DNA from: Liolophura sinensis | Taxonomy: Eukaryota > Mollusca > Polyplacophora > Chitonida > Chitonidae | Assembly (NCBI RefSeq): GCF_032854445.1 | Contig: NC_088301.1 | Span: forward strand, 1,240,001-1,304,000 | DNA length: 64,000 nt | Direction: 5' to 3' | Shown: in pieces, positions 34,101 to 42,839 of the stretch | How positions within the stretch are numbered: the stretch's first letter is position 1 | Layout: each line of letters begins with the position of its first letter | Notes under the pieces: model-generated | Database searches by the model: none | The model's input: only the letters and a program-made list of their open reading frames with translations | What the model was told of the DNA's origin: nothing | Translations under genes and position numbers: made by a program

Positions 34101-34739
34101 TATTCAATCCAGCCATGGCCCTTTACTTGTGTACACGGTGTGTTTTATAGTGATAGCGAGTTTGCATACAGGCACTGTGTAATGTGCAGTGGTTTACCTC
34201 AGGCACGTCAGGGTCTCCTCTAGCTGTAAACATTTGCTGCCATGTTATCAGTGAATTATTCTTGGATAATGCATCAGAGACAATTTCATGAAATAAATAT
34301 GTTCCTTAGTCTGTGATTGTATAAGTCAGATTTTCCTTGAATACAATATAAATGTATCATCCACATGTGTGTAAAGACAATATTATTGTGTTTTAGGAAA
34401 GCTAACCAAAGCTAGTATGTCTTCATTTCCAGGTGGTTTCTGGATGCTTTGAGTTACTCCAAGTTCGACCCTGTTTTCATGGTGAATGGTATAGCCATGA
34501 CGGCCACGTTTTTCATGGTGCGCATTGTGTCTATGCCGCGCTATTGGCACAAGGTGTACTCTGTGTACGGCACGGAGCCATTCCTGCGCCTAGGACACAT
34601 CCGTTTCGTCCTGGTGATAACCTGTCTGGTCCTGGATCTCATTAACCTCTTCTGGTTTTACAAAATGTGCAAGGGCGTGCGGAAAGTGTTGTACGAACGC
34701 ATGGACAAAAACAGAAACATCGCAGCAAAAATTCAGTAA
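28027..34739 (+). CDS. TLCD4: TLCD4 (TMEM56), TLC-domain membrane protein (6 coding exons)
   Basis: Coding exons are 28027-28196, 28843-28932, 29500-29558, 31000-31094, 31774-31847 and 34433-34739. All introns are GT-AG and phases agree, giving 264 aa (human TLCD4 is 263 from memory). It is a multi-pass membrane protein of the TRAM-LAG1-CLN8 family. The biochemical role of this subfamily is not settled, and related TLCD1/2 influence membrane phospholipid composition. Hydrophobic segments are near residues 13-31, 60-76, 95-112, 120-145, 177-196 and 219-240. Family blocks seen are FYLFHHGASVYAYY (the His-His pair of the TLC domain), ANYRLLAEFSTPFVNQRWF, and YSVYGTEPFLRLG. The C terminus is basic (KGVRKVLYERMDKNR). 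Start chosen: the first ATG after acceptor 27969, context CCACGATGC. Intron 5 carries the donor-derived minisatellite. Confidence 0.95.
28743..28812 (+). mobile_element. SINE family A, 3' tail fragment (TLCD4 intron 1)
   Basis: GTGAAATATTATTGAGTATG then GCATAAAACACCAATCAAAT. Ends about 30 bp before the exon 2 acceptor. Confidence 0.7.
28843..28932 (+). CDS. TLCD4: TLCD4 exon 2
   Basis: 90 nt encoding RVQSSVHAMIVSFM and ADDPIW across the borders. Acceptor TTTGCAG. The donor ATATG/GTTAGA is the weakest in the gene, but it is needed to keep the frame (TG plus G makes Trp). Confidence 0.9.
29307..29490 (+). repeat. Dispersed repeat E, copy before TLCD4 exon 3
   Basis: GACACATTTTGCTTGATTTT, TATCAGAAAAAATTTGAGTG, AAGTGAAATACAGTAAC. 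It ends about 10 bp before the exon 3 acceptor, so the acceptor pyrimidine tract borders or belongs to the repeat. Confidence 0.55.
29500..29558 (+). CDS. TLCD4: TLCD4 exon 3
   Basis: A 59-nt exon reading CDAPLVRTSCAIVVGYMAS. Acceptor TTTGCAG, donor TCGG/GTAAGC. Too short for ORF-length filters; identified by phase and by the family pattern GY-(M/L)-S-D-L across the exon 3/4 border. Confidence 0.9.
29985..30735 (+). repeat. Minisatellite, 41-42 bp unit, about 17 copies (TLCD4 intron 3)
   Basis: The unit is GGCATTGGTTTCCAAACAGC then ATTAGGCAGCTTATCCTTGTT, alternating with a CTTACTT variant. A longer fragment (TGCTACATGAAGTTGTACAG) is repeated at about 29957 and 30571, so the array grew by segmental as well as unit duplication. 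Confidence 0.92.
30770..30985 (+). repeat. Dispersed repeat E, copy before TLCD4 exon 4
   Basis: GTGACACTTTCAGCTTGATT, TTCTTATCAGAAAAATTTAA, ATGTGAAATACAGTAATTTG. Ends about 15 bp before the exon 4 acceptor. Homologous to 29307-29490. Confidence 0.55.
31000..31094 (+). CDS. TLCD4: TLCD4 exon 4
   Basis: 31 codons holding the HHGASVYAYYYVM core of the TLC domain. Acceptor TTTCAG, donor ATG/GTGAGT, phase 0 at the 3' end. Confidence 0.93.
31177..31431 (+). mobile_element. Full-length SINE family A with exact target-site duplication
   Basis: A tRNA-like head (GGTTAGCGCGCTAGCGCAG; B box GTGAGTTCAAGACC), family A body, and a GAGTACGGCGTAAAACACC end with a 17-A run instead of the usual AATAAA repeats. 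It is flanked by identical 13-bp copies TCAAAACGTTGTC at 31164-31176 and 31432-31444. This is the least diverged copy in the window and therefore the youngest. It lies in TLCD4 intron 4, sense orientation. Confidence 0.93.
31774..31847 (+). CDS. TLCD4: TLCD4 exon 5
   Basis: 74 nt reading TYGVLPYFANYRLLAEF and ending FVNQ plus AG. The donor CAGAG/GTAAGA is the sequence copied through the following minisatellite. Any downstream donor would bring in an immediate in-frame TAA (31849-31851). Confidence 0.95.
31841..33235 (+). repeat. Minisatellite derived from the exon 5 splice donor, about 30 copies
   Basis: The first unit begins inside exon 5 (ATCAGAG/gtaagaacagcaca). Short units of about 39 bp keep ATCAGAGGTAAGA. 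Longer ones of about 46 bp read ATCAGAGGTACATGTAAGAC with a 6-bp insertion. Both contain GTAAGA. Units end with AGTACTGCGATACC. It occupies more than half of the 2.6-kb intron 5. Confidence 0.92.
33640..33970 (+). repeat. Minisatellite, 42 bp unit, about 8 copies (TLCD4 intron 5)
   Basis: The unit is TACATGTAGCATTATTATAC then TAAGGGTTATTAATTTTCTG TA. Copies are nearly identical and alternate TGTA/TGTGTA, suggesting a two-unit repeat of 84 bp as the amplified step. Open on both strands because 42 is divisible by three. Confidence 0.95.
34433..34739 (+). CDS. TLCD4: TLCD4 exon 6, terminal
   Basis: 101 codons and TAA. Encodes WFLDALSYSKFDPVFMVNG, two membrane segments, YSVYGTEPFLRLG and the basic tail. 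Acceptor CATTTCCAG. Confidence 0.96.
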
Positions 34740-35139
34740 TGTCCTCACATGTTTTTTTTTAATGACAGTTGTTCCTTGGTTTTTAGAATGCTCAACAGTT
34801 CTGTTTACTGTTCCAGTTTTTAATTCATCTCTGCATGTGCATGAACTAGTTTGCAGTTTATTGAGCTTCTTCATAATATATTACTAAACTTTAGGATAAA
34901 AGATTTATTATTATCATTTCCTGGGCTATAGATGGTTGATATGAAGTCCTTGTAGACCTTGCTAAGCTTTGCAAATGTGCTGTTCCTTGTTGTATTTATT
35001 GTTATCTATAAAGGCTTATTTGTCTTTTGCAATAGTACAAGAGGAAAATACAGTGAACGCATAACCTCAAAACGGACTCACCTGGACCATTGACGCTTTG
35101 TTTACCTGTTTACCTTTGTTTATCATTCTGGTGTAGACT

Positions 35140-35360
35140 TATCCTGCTAAAGACATATCCTGATGTAGACATATCCTGGGATAGACATATTCTGGTATAG
35201 ACATATCCTGAGATAGACATATGCTGGTGTAGACATATTCTGGGATAGACGTATGCTAGGATGACATGCTGGTATAGACATATTCTGGTGTAGACTGAGA
35301 TAGACATACATGTTTTCTGAGATGAACATATTTTAGGATAGACATATTCTGGGATAAACA
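35140..35360 (+). repeat. Short tandem repeat, about 17 bp unit
   Basis: Variants of TAGACATATTCTGGGA recur about 13 times, with a two-unit 34-bp rhythm in places (TCCTGGGA / TTCTGGTA). Confidence 0.8.
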
Positions 35361-35664
35361 TTATAAATGTAAAGTGGTACTGGATTAGTCAAAAAATGAA
35401 TCTGTCTGGTTACTATTTTAACCTATCTAACAATGATTTCTGAAAAAAAATGGTAAATGTTTAGATTAGTGAACAAATGGTGAAAGCTATGTCCACAGAA
35501 TACAGGCTTTATGAGTTGGACATGTCATACTTTGGTAACATTTCAGACCTCTGTTGTGCACTGATTGTGTTTATTCACACCAGGTATACAGGTAATGTTC
35601 TTTCTGCAGCAGCAGGATGTATTCAGGGGGATTGTTATGCTGGTGGGATCACAGGTTTTGTTTT

Positions 35665-36415
35665 TCCAAAGGTCATATCAACAATTGTCTAGATCTCCTC
35701 GTCAAACCAAGTGTAAGCAGCCTAAATACTAAATATGGCCAAAAGGTCACATCAGCAGTTGTCTAGATCTCCTAGTCAAACCAAGTGTAAGCAGCCTAAA
35801 TACTAAATATGGCCAAAAGGTCACATCAACAATTGTCTAGATCTCCTAGTCAAACCAAGTGTAAGCAGCCTAAATACTAAATATGGCCAAAAGGTCACAT
35901 CAGCAGTTGTCTAGATCTCCTAGACAAACCAAGTGTAAGCAGCCTAAATACTAAATATGGCCAAAAGGTCACATCAACAGTTGTCTAGATCTCCTAGTCA
36001 AACCAAGTGTAAGCAGCCTAAGTACTAAATATGGCCAAACGGTCACATCAGCAGTTGTCTAGATCTCATAGTCAAACCAAGTGTAAGCAGCGTAAATATT
36101 AAATATGGCCAAAAGGTCACATCAACAATTGTCTAGATCTCCTAGTCAAACCAAGTGTAAGCAGCCTAAATACTAAATATGGCCAAAAGGTCACATCAAC
36201 AATTGTCTAGATCTCCTAGTCAAACCAAGTGTAAGCAGCCTAAATACTAAATATGGCCAAATGGTCACATCAGCAGTTGTCTAGATCTCATAGTCAAACC
36301 AAGTGTAAGCAGCCTAAATATTAAATATGGCTAAAAGGTCACATCTGCAGTTGTCTAGATCTCCTAGTCAAACCAGGCATAAGCAGCCTAAATGCTAAAT
36401 ATGGCCAAAGGAAAA
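35665..36415 (+). repeat. Minisatellite, 74 bp unit, about 10 copies
   Basis: The unit is GGTCACATCAACAATTGTCT, AGATCTCCTAGTCAAACCAA, GTGTAAGCAGCCTAAATACT, AAATATGGCCAAAA. Copies are close to identical, and CAACAATTG and CAGCAGTTG variants alternate. Confidence 0.95.
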
Positions 36416-38860
36416 AATATGGTCTGTTTGCGAGTTGTGCAATGTACACGTGATATGGGTTACTGTTACCTTCATAATGTTGAAGGCATGCTTGAATCAG
36501 ACTTGTCAAAAGTGGCCTATTAATAGCAAAGAAACATGCCATCTGGTTAGGGTCTGTTTATGCTTTATTAAAGGTAAACTTTGTCTATTACCCCAGATCT
36601 GTATGAAACCTTTTCCTCAGAAGACGTGTTAAACCTGAAACACAAACACACGTGAAGCTGTTTTTGCTATTAAAATAGCATGTTGAAAGCTTTTACCAAA
36701 ACTTGTATGAATCCGTGTTAGTTGGACCTTTTCCCCCCAAAGACAGTGCATTACATCGCTGCTTTGTATACTTAATTGCCTGTACTTGTGTTCTGTTAGC
36801 GCCTGAAATTTGTTGAATGTGTGATAAGGGAAGCTGTGTGATTGTTGGATGGGGTGTGTGTGTATGGAGGTGACCATGTGTTAACACTGTTGCTATGATC
36901 TGTACAGTTTCCATTTATGGGAATTTGGAGTGAGCACAGGCACTTGCTCACCACCTGACTGCTCACCATGATGCTCACCAAAGTATTCAGTAGGATGATG
37001 CACCAGGGTGCTGGACTGTGTGTGAGATGCTTTAAAATCGACCTGATCAACATCTCTGTCATGAGCAATTACAACAAATATATTTCATTGGGAATAAGAC
37101 ATTTCTTTTTTGTAAAATAAAGCCTAAGTTTAGTTAAAACCTTTCCAACTCACACAAAAATCAATATAATTATTTTTCTGCAAACTAGTTTAGGCTGTTT
37201 CCGTGCTTGGGTTTACCACGGTTGGCTCATTTGAAGATCTGCTGAAAATTTTTAAAAGCATACAGATTTACCACTGGCTGACTACAAAACCTAGATTCTG
37301 TGTTGAAGTTCACCATAAAGTTCACAATAGCTATAATTAACGTAGGTCTGTCTATAAGGTATTCCTGGAGCTTAGCCTAAAGTTGCCTGTCTCCCACATT
37401 AGACCAGTCAGTGTTGATTCAGTTTGTGTTCAGTTATCAGCACGATAATGCACTGGAGGCTTAACATTTTATACTAGTCAATTTAATAAAATGGTTCAAA
37501 GTTTCACATTTTTCTGTCACAAATCAGGCGTAAATTACTTTTTGGTCATGTTTAACGCTTTTTGTGAAACCATTTACTTAAGGTTATCTCTATTACTATT
37601 TTAAACTTACAAATGAAGTCATTTTGGGATATTGGTGTGTATTTGTGCAAGTTAAATCAAATATTAATGGCGTTTACAGTGTTAATGACATGTCATGGCA
37701 TTACTGTACATTGATAGCAATACCAGTATGTTTTCACTTCTGTTGTGGTATTTGTACTTCTGAATGTTTATACACTTATGTCTGGACATTTGTGGTACAT
37801 GTATATGAATTATTTCTGTCCTTAGCTATTCTGTGTCAATATTTTTAAGTCTTAAGTAAATCATTTGGTCGATTGATGAGAACAGATATGTCTTGCTATA
37901 GCTAGCCTACAAGTTTGCTTTTTAAACTGTGTCTTATAAACTGTATATAAAGGCATCCATCACTGGTACTTACATATGCACATTCCGTATATATTCTCAC
38001 AAAATGAAAAAAACAAATTGGTTTCTGTTTCAGTCTTTTGAAATTAGGTTCTTTTAGGATGTCAGATTTTCATTGTTATTGTATAACATTTATTGTCTGT
38101 CAAACAGATGGCTTCGTCTTTAGACGGAGATCAGCTTTCGGGTTTTGCTTAGGATTAGGGATTTAAGGGCTCACCAGGCATAGTCCTGATTAATGTGGCC
38201 TGAGTAGGTGATGTCATTGCCTTGTATTATCAGAGCTATTTAAGATGGGGATGTATTATGAGGCTGAGAGTTTATACATGTTTATGAAAATTTGATATTG
38301 ATTTGATGATTTTTGTAAGATTTGGTTACCAGTATTATGACATTGTTGTGTTTAGAGAGTAATAGTTTTGGTTATTGGATTGACATTCTTGGTTCAGTGT
38401 TGAAACTGGCAATCTTGGTTGCTGGGACTTGTGTTCTAAGTTATTGGGACTGCCATCCTGGGTTGTTGCAACAGGCAATCTTTGCAAAGGTATTCTTGAA
38501 TTTGACCCCATTTTTTTAGCTACTCCTGTACAGTACATTTTAAGTTTACTGTTATTTGAGGCTCCCAAGGATCTTGTGCATAGTGTATGTGGACTTGAGG
38601 AAAAAAGGAACACACAACATTTCAAATCACAAAACATGATGTTTGCAGGATTTCATTCAGCTGCTTTGTGCAATAAATGTACTGTTTGGGTTCGAACCAC
38701 TAACAAAGAACTGTTTTGTCTTTCATTCTGAGTTACTTCATGAATAAAATACAGCCGTGTCTCTACTGGGAGGCTCTCGTAAAGTTCATTAAAAGGTGTG
38801 CTTCAAGTGGAAGGCTATAGCAAACAATTGATACATGTATTAGGAGATGTGCCTATCTTG
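36416..38860. other. Non-coding stretch downstream of TLCD4
   Basis: AATAAA-type hexamers at 37116 and near 37486 and 38743. Frames here have no splice context. No repeat family recognised. Confidence 0.35.
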
Positions 38861-38861
38861 C

Positions 38862-38968
38862 CTGGGTACACCCATTTCCTCCTCTCATAAAGCCTGATGG
38901 CCATTGTGTAAGTGAAAAATTCTCCAGTAATTGGCGTAACAGTAAAATGAAATAAATAAATATATGTG
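38862..38968 (+). mobile_element. SINE fragment, family A-like, degenerate
   Basis: CCTGGGTACACCCATTTCCT, GATGGCCATTGTGTAAGTG, CCAGTAATTGGCGTAAC and AATAAATAAATA. Confidence 0.5.
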
Positions 38969-39215
38969 AGAGACAGTATTCTTGTCTAGCGCCTACAGGG
39001 TGCAACATGACCAGTGTTTAGCCACAAAAGGCATGCATTTGATGCTTTAGGGTCCACACTTTGCGTTTTGCTCAATGTGGCTTTTAGTTTACACCCTAAA
39101 TCCAACACTCAGCTCATCTCATAAAGCGCAATGTTCTAAACACAGCTTATTTCAACCGAAATGACTGCATTGGTGGATAGAAAGTCCGCCTCAAACTCAG
39201 AAGAGCTTCAAGGCC

Positions 39216-40290
39216 AGTATGTTCAACACTGCTGAGCTGAAGAGTACACGTGTTATGGTCCTCAGCTCACCTCAAGAGCAGTATGGTCACCACTCAGCTT
39301 GCTTCAAGAGTAGTATGTTCAACACTGCTGAGCTGAAGAGTACGCGTAGTATGGTCCTTAGCTCACCTGAAGAGCAGTATGGTCACCACTCAGCTTGCTT
39401 CAAGAGTAGTATGTTCAACACTGCTGAGCTGAAGAGTACACGTGTTATGGTCCTCAGTTCACCTGAAGAGCAGTATGGTCACCACTCAGCTTGCTTCAAG
39501 AGTAGTATGTTCAACACTGCTGAGCTGAAGAGTACACGTGTTATGGTCCTTAGCTCACCTGAAGAGCAGTATGGTCACCACTCAGCTTGCTTCAAGAGTA
39601 GTATGTTCAACACTGCTGAGCTGAAGAGTACACGTGTTATGGTCCTTAGCTCACTTGAAGAGCAGTATGGTCACCACTCAGCTTGCTTCAAGAGTAGCAT
39701 GATCAACACTGCTCAGCTGAAGAGTACGCGTAGTATGGTCCTCAGCTCACCTCAAGAGCAGTATGGTCACCACTCAGCTTGCTTCAAGAGTAGTATGTTC
39801 AACACTGCTGAGCTGAAGAGTACACGTGTTATGGTCCTCAGCTCACCTGAAGAGCAGTATGGTCACCACTCAGCTTGCTTCAAGAGTAGTATGTTCAACA
39901 CTGCTGAGCTGAAGAGCACACGTGTTATGGTCCTCAGCTCACCTGAAGAGCAGTATGGTCACCACTCAGCTTGCTTCAAGAGTAGTATGTTCAACACTGC
40001 TGAGCTGAAGAGCACACGTGTTATGGTCCTCAGTTCACCTGAAGAGCAGTATGGTCACCACTCAGCTTGCTTCAAGAGTAGTATGTTCAACACTGCTGAG
40101 CTGAAGAGCACACGTGTTATGGTCCTCAGCTCACCTGAAGAGCAGTATGGTCACCACTCAGCTTGCTTCAAGAGTAGTATGTTCAACACTGCTGAGCTGA
40201 AGAGTACGCGTAGTATGGTCCTCAGCTCACCTGAAGAGCAGTATGGTCACCACTCAGCTTGCTTCAAGAGTAGTATGTTCAGCAATACTC
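39216..40290 (+). repeat. Minisatellite, 96 bp unit, 11 copies, with three-part internal structure
   Basis: Each unit consists of three related pieces of 30, 34 and 32 bp, each beginning AAGAG(C/T)A and ending near CAGCT or GAGCTG. The frame is open through all copies (435 codons, reading MFNTAELKSTR and YGHHSACFKSS) because 96 is divisible by three. Degenerate single pieces remain at the right edge (40280-40320). Most copies differ at a few fixed positions only. Confidence 0.95.
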
Positions 40291-40352
40291 ACCTCAAAAG
40301 CAGTATGGTAAACACTCAGGGTTTTTCGAGTTGTTCTGAATTTCACACTAAT

Positions 40353-40619
40353 TTATTTATTTATTTGATTGGTGTTTTATGCCCCGTACTCAAGAATATT
40401 TCACTTATAAGATGGCGGCCAGCTTTATGGTGGGTGGAAACTGGGCAGAACCTGGAGGAAACCCACGACCATCCGCAGGTTGCTGTCAGACCTTCCCATG
40501 TATGGCCGGAGAGGAAGCCAACATGAGCTAAACTTAAACTCACAGCGACCGCATTGGTGAGAGGCTCCTGGGTCATTAAGCTGTGATAGCGCGCTAACCA
40601 TCTGAGCCACGGAAGCCCC
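40353..40619 (-). mobile_element. Full-length SINE family A with exact target-site duplication
   Basis: Reverse orientation: AATAAATAAATAA tail at the left, tRNA-like head (GGTTAGCGCGCTATCACAG) at the right. The identical 14-bp flanks AATTTCACACTAAT are at 40339-40352 and 40620-40633. It supplies the last about 60 codons of the open frame that runs through the 96-bp array. Confidence 0.93.
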
Positions 40620-40811
40620 AATTTCACACTAATAACACTTGTGTGTAGTTACCGGAGGACATTTAGATGTATCAACAATGTATATGTATCCCGATGGGAA
40701 AAAAAACTTTGGTGGATTGTGCTGAACGTTTATTTGGAGAACTGGACGTGCAATTATGACCTTGAAAGTCCATTTTGGTCGACGGCTAGTATACAAATGT
40801 CTGTTTGACGC

Positions 40812-40890
40812 CTAGATCCTCCGGGATATGTCCGGGTTCCTCCCACCATCGTGCTGGCCGACGTTGTATACGTGAAATATTCTTGATTAA
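40812..40890 (+). mobile_element. SINE family A fragment
   Basis: CCGGGTTCCTCCCACCATCG, GCTGGCCGACGTTGTATACG, GAAATATTCTTGA. The end is lost. Confidence 0.6.
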
Positions 40891-42125
40891 AATATTAATG
40901 GAAACAGGGGTAGATAAATCTAATAACAAAATCTGCACTTATGCTGAGACACCATGCCACGTACAGAACCAATGCTTTCTCTCATAGTTTACTGTGTCAG
41001 AACTTCATACAATACACTGTTAGAGAGTGTTATTTTGTGTTGTATGTGGATTTGGTACATCGCTATAAATTCAATTTTGTCGTGTTTTATGGGGATTTTA
41101 TACAGGTGTACAGGGTCAGCTTGTGAGCTGCGTTACAATATTGTATCCCTTGACCCTTGTTTGTCAAGCAACTTAAGGCTTAAGTCATTAAATAGCAAGT
41201 GCTTCAAAAACCAAACTCAGTAGATTAAACAGCTCAGATTGTGGTTGGTAAAAAAAATCAGATTACAAATTTAGAACAAATCTTTTTAATTGCAGCTGTG
41301 TTTGAATGTTGACTTAAGTGTTAGGATGTTCGATATATATTGGCCTAGATCTTAGTAATAATGTCGTGTTCTCTGGGCGTCTGATGAGCATGTAGAAAAA
41401 TCCTTCGAGGTTTTCAGTCACAACACGTACAAACCTCTGACCAATAAAGTCAAATGACTTAGCCGTGGCCTCGTAGACGAGAGATCGAAGTTCAAATCCA
41501 AGTCTGAACGAGCTCATTAATAAAAGGTCTCATAAACAGTGATCTACCTGACATGATGTGGGACTGTTTATGTATTGGGGCGACATGTTTTGTGTCTCCA
41601 GGCGCTGTGTTTTTATGATGTAGTCTGCTGTGTTATAATACGTAGGCCACGTAATTAAGGATATGGGTGGGGAATAGACCACCCCGCCCTATTCACGATA
41701 TAAGGGTCAATGTGCTGAAACGATGCATAAAGAATGTAAAAAGCTGCACGATTGTCATATCAGGCATCTAGACGTTTTTGATGAATATGCGTAGGCCTAT
41801 AAGTAAAGAGACGGGCTGTATGTCGTCTTACACCCGGGCCTCATCGGTCTGTCGTTCTGTTTACGTTTTCAAGGCACTGCCTATTGTAAACTGTTACCAG
41901 CAGGTACTTAAAACTCCTTGGAATAAATAAACAATGCTTAGCATTTCGTGGACGAAATTCAGTGTTTGGGTAACATGTACAAGTGGTTAATAACCTCACA
42001 GATCGCTGCCAACTTCTTCAGTAAAGGTGCGTTTGTCGACGTTTCTTTCAGTATTATTATTAAGCCACAATTATTCATACCTGTCAATACTAAATCGTTA
42101 TCCAATATGTTAAACCCGTGAGTCC
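40891..42125. other. Non-coding stretch with a faint tRNA-like trace
   Basis: At about 41460-41510 a GTGGCCTCGTAGACGAGAG and AGTTCAAATCC pair hints at a decayed SINE head. Otherwise nothing was recognised. Confidence 0.35.
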
Positions 42126-42134
42126 TAATTAAAG

Positions 42135-42275
42135 ACAGGTCTGTCAGCAACCTGTGGATGGTCGTGGTTTTCCCCGGGCTCTGTCCGGTTTCCTCCCACC
42201 ATAATGCTGGCCGCCGTCGTATAAGTGAAATATTCTTGAGTACGGCGTAAAACACCAATCAAATAAATAAATAAT
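42135..42275 (+). mobile_element. SINE family A, 5'-truncated, with short target-site duplication
   Basis: Begins at AGGTCTGTCAGCAACC and ends GAGTACGGCGTAAAACACC plus AATAAATAAATAA. Flanks TAATTAAAG at 42126-42134 and 42276-42284 match over 9 bp. The 5' truncation together with flanking duplications fits incomplete reverse transcription. Confidence 0.8.
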
Positions 42276-42710
42276 TAATTAAAGGCCGTCTTTTGAAGAT
42301 AATTCTGCTTTTTCATTGGCTGAGAAGGTACACGTGTCACCAGGTTTCTTTACCAATGAGCGCCAGCTGTCTCCTCTTCTCAGACACTGCATGCAGTGAA
42401 GACTGTGACGGACAGAGCCTACCACGTTACAGGCTCAGACTTTAAACAAGTCATTTGGCTAATGTCAGCAACTGACAAAGGTTTTATGAAATAGGCCCGT
42501 GTTCTCTGTCATGAAGACAAACTTAAAGATACTCTGCATGATGTTGACTATAATATGGTGTAATAAAACTAAACCATGGTAACGTACACGCAGTGCTTGT
42601 CTTAAGTTGTGTCATCATCCTAGAGTTGTGTCATCATTCTAGCACGTTAAACTATTCAGTGGGAATCTCTAAAACTACACCTTTCCGTATTACTGAGATT
42701 CATGAAAACT

Positions 42711-42836
42711 ATTTTATTTATTCATTTATTTGATTGGTGTTTTACGCCGTACTCAAGAGTATTTCACTTATACGACGGCGGCCAGCATTATGGTGGGAGG
42801 AAACCGGGCGGAGCTCGGAGGAAACCCACGACCATA
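42711..42836 (-). mobile_element. SINE family A, truncated, reverse
   Basis: Reverse-strand tail and body up to the GTCGTGGGTTTCC region. Well preserved where present. Confidence 0.8.
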
Positions 42837-42839
42837 GGT

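Larger units (their letters stand above)
34740..37121 (+). other. TLCD4: Candidate long 3'UTR of TLCD4
   Basis: No AATAAA occurs soon after the stop. The first canonical hexamer in plain sequence is at 37116-37121, with an ATTAAA near 36671. If this is the 3'UTR it contains two minisatellites (35140-35360 and 35665-36415). An alternative is cleavage at an unnoticed variant signal near 34900. Confidence 0.3.

Noticed and set aside
34590-34874. 94-codon minus-strand frame
   Set aside because: Shadow of TLCD4 exon 6, which has the secure coding assignment on the plus strand.
39219-40526. 435-codon open frame as a real repetitive protein gene
   Set aside because: It is explained by a 96-bp tandem unit without stops. 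It has no promoter, splice or signal features, and its end lies in a reverse SINE.
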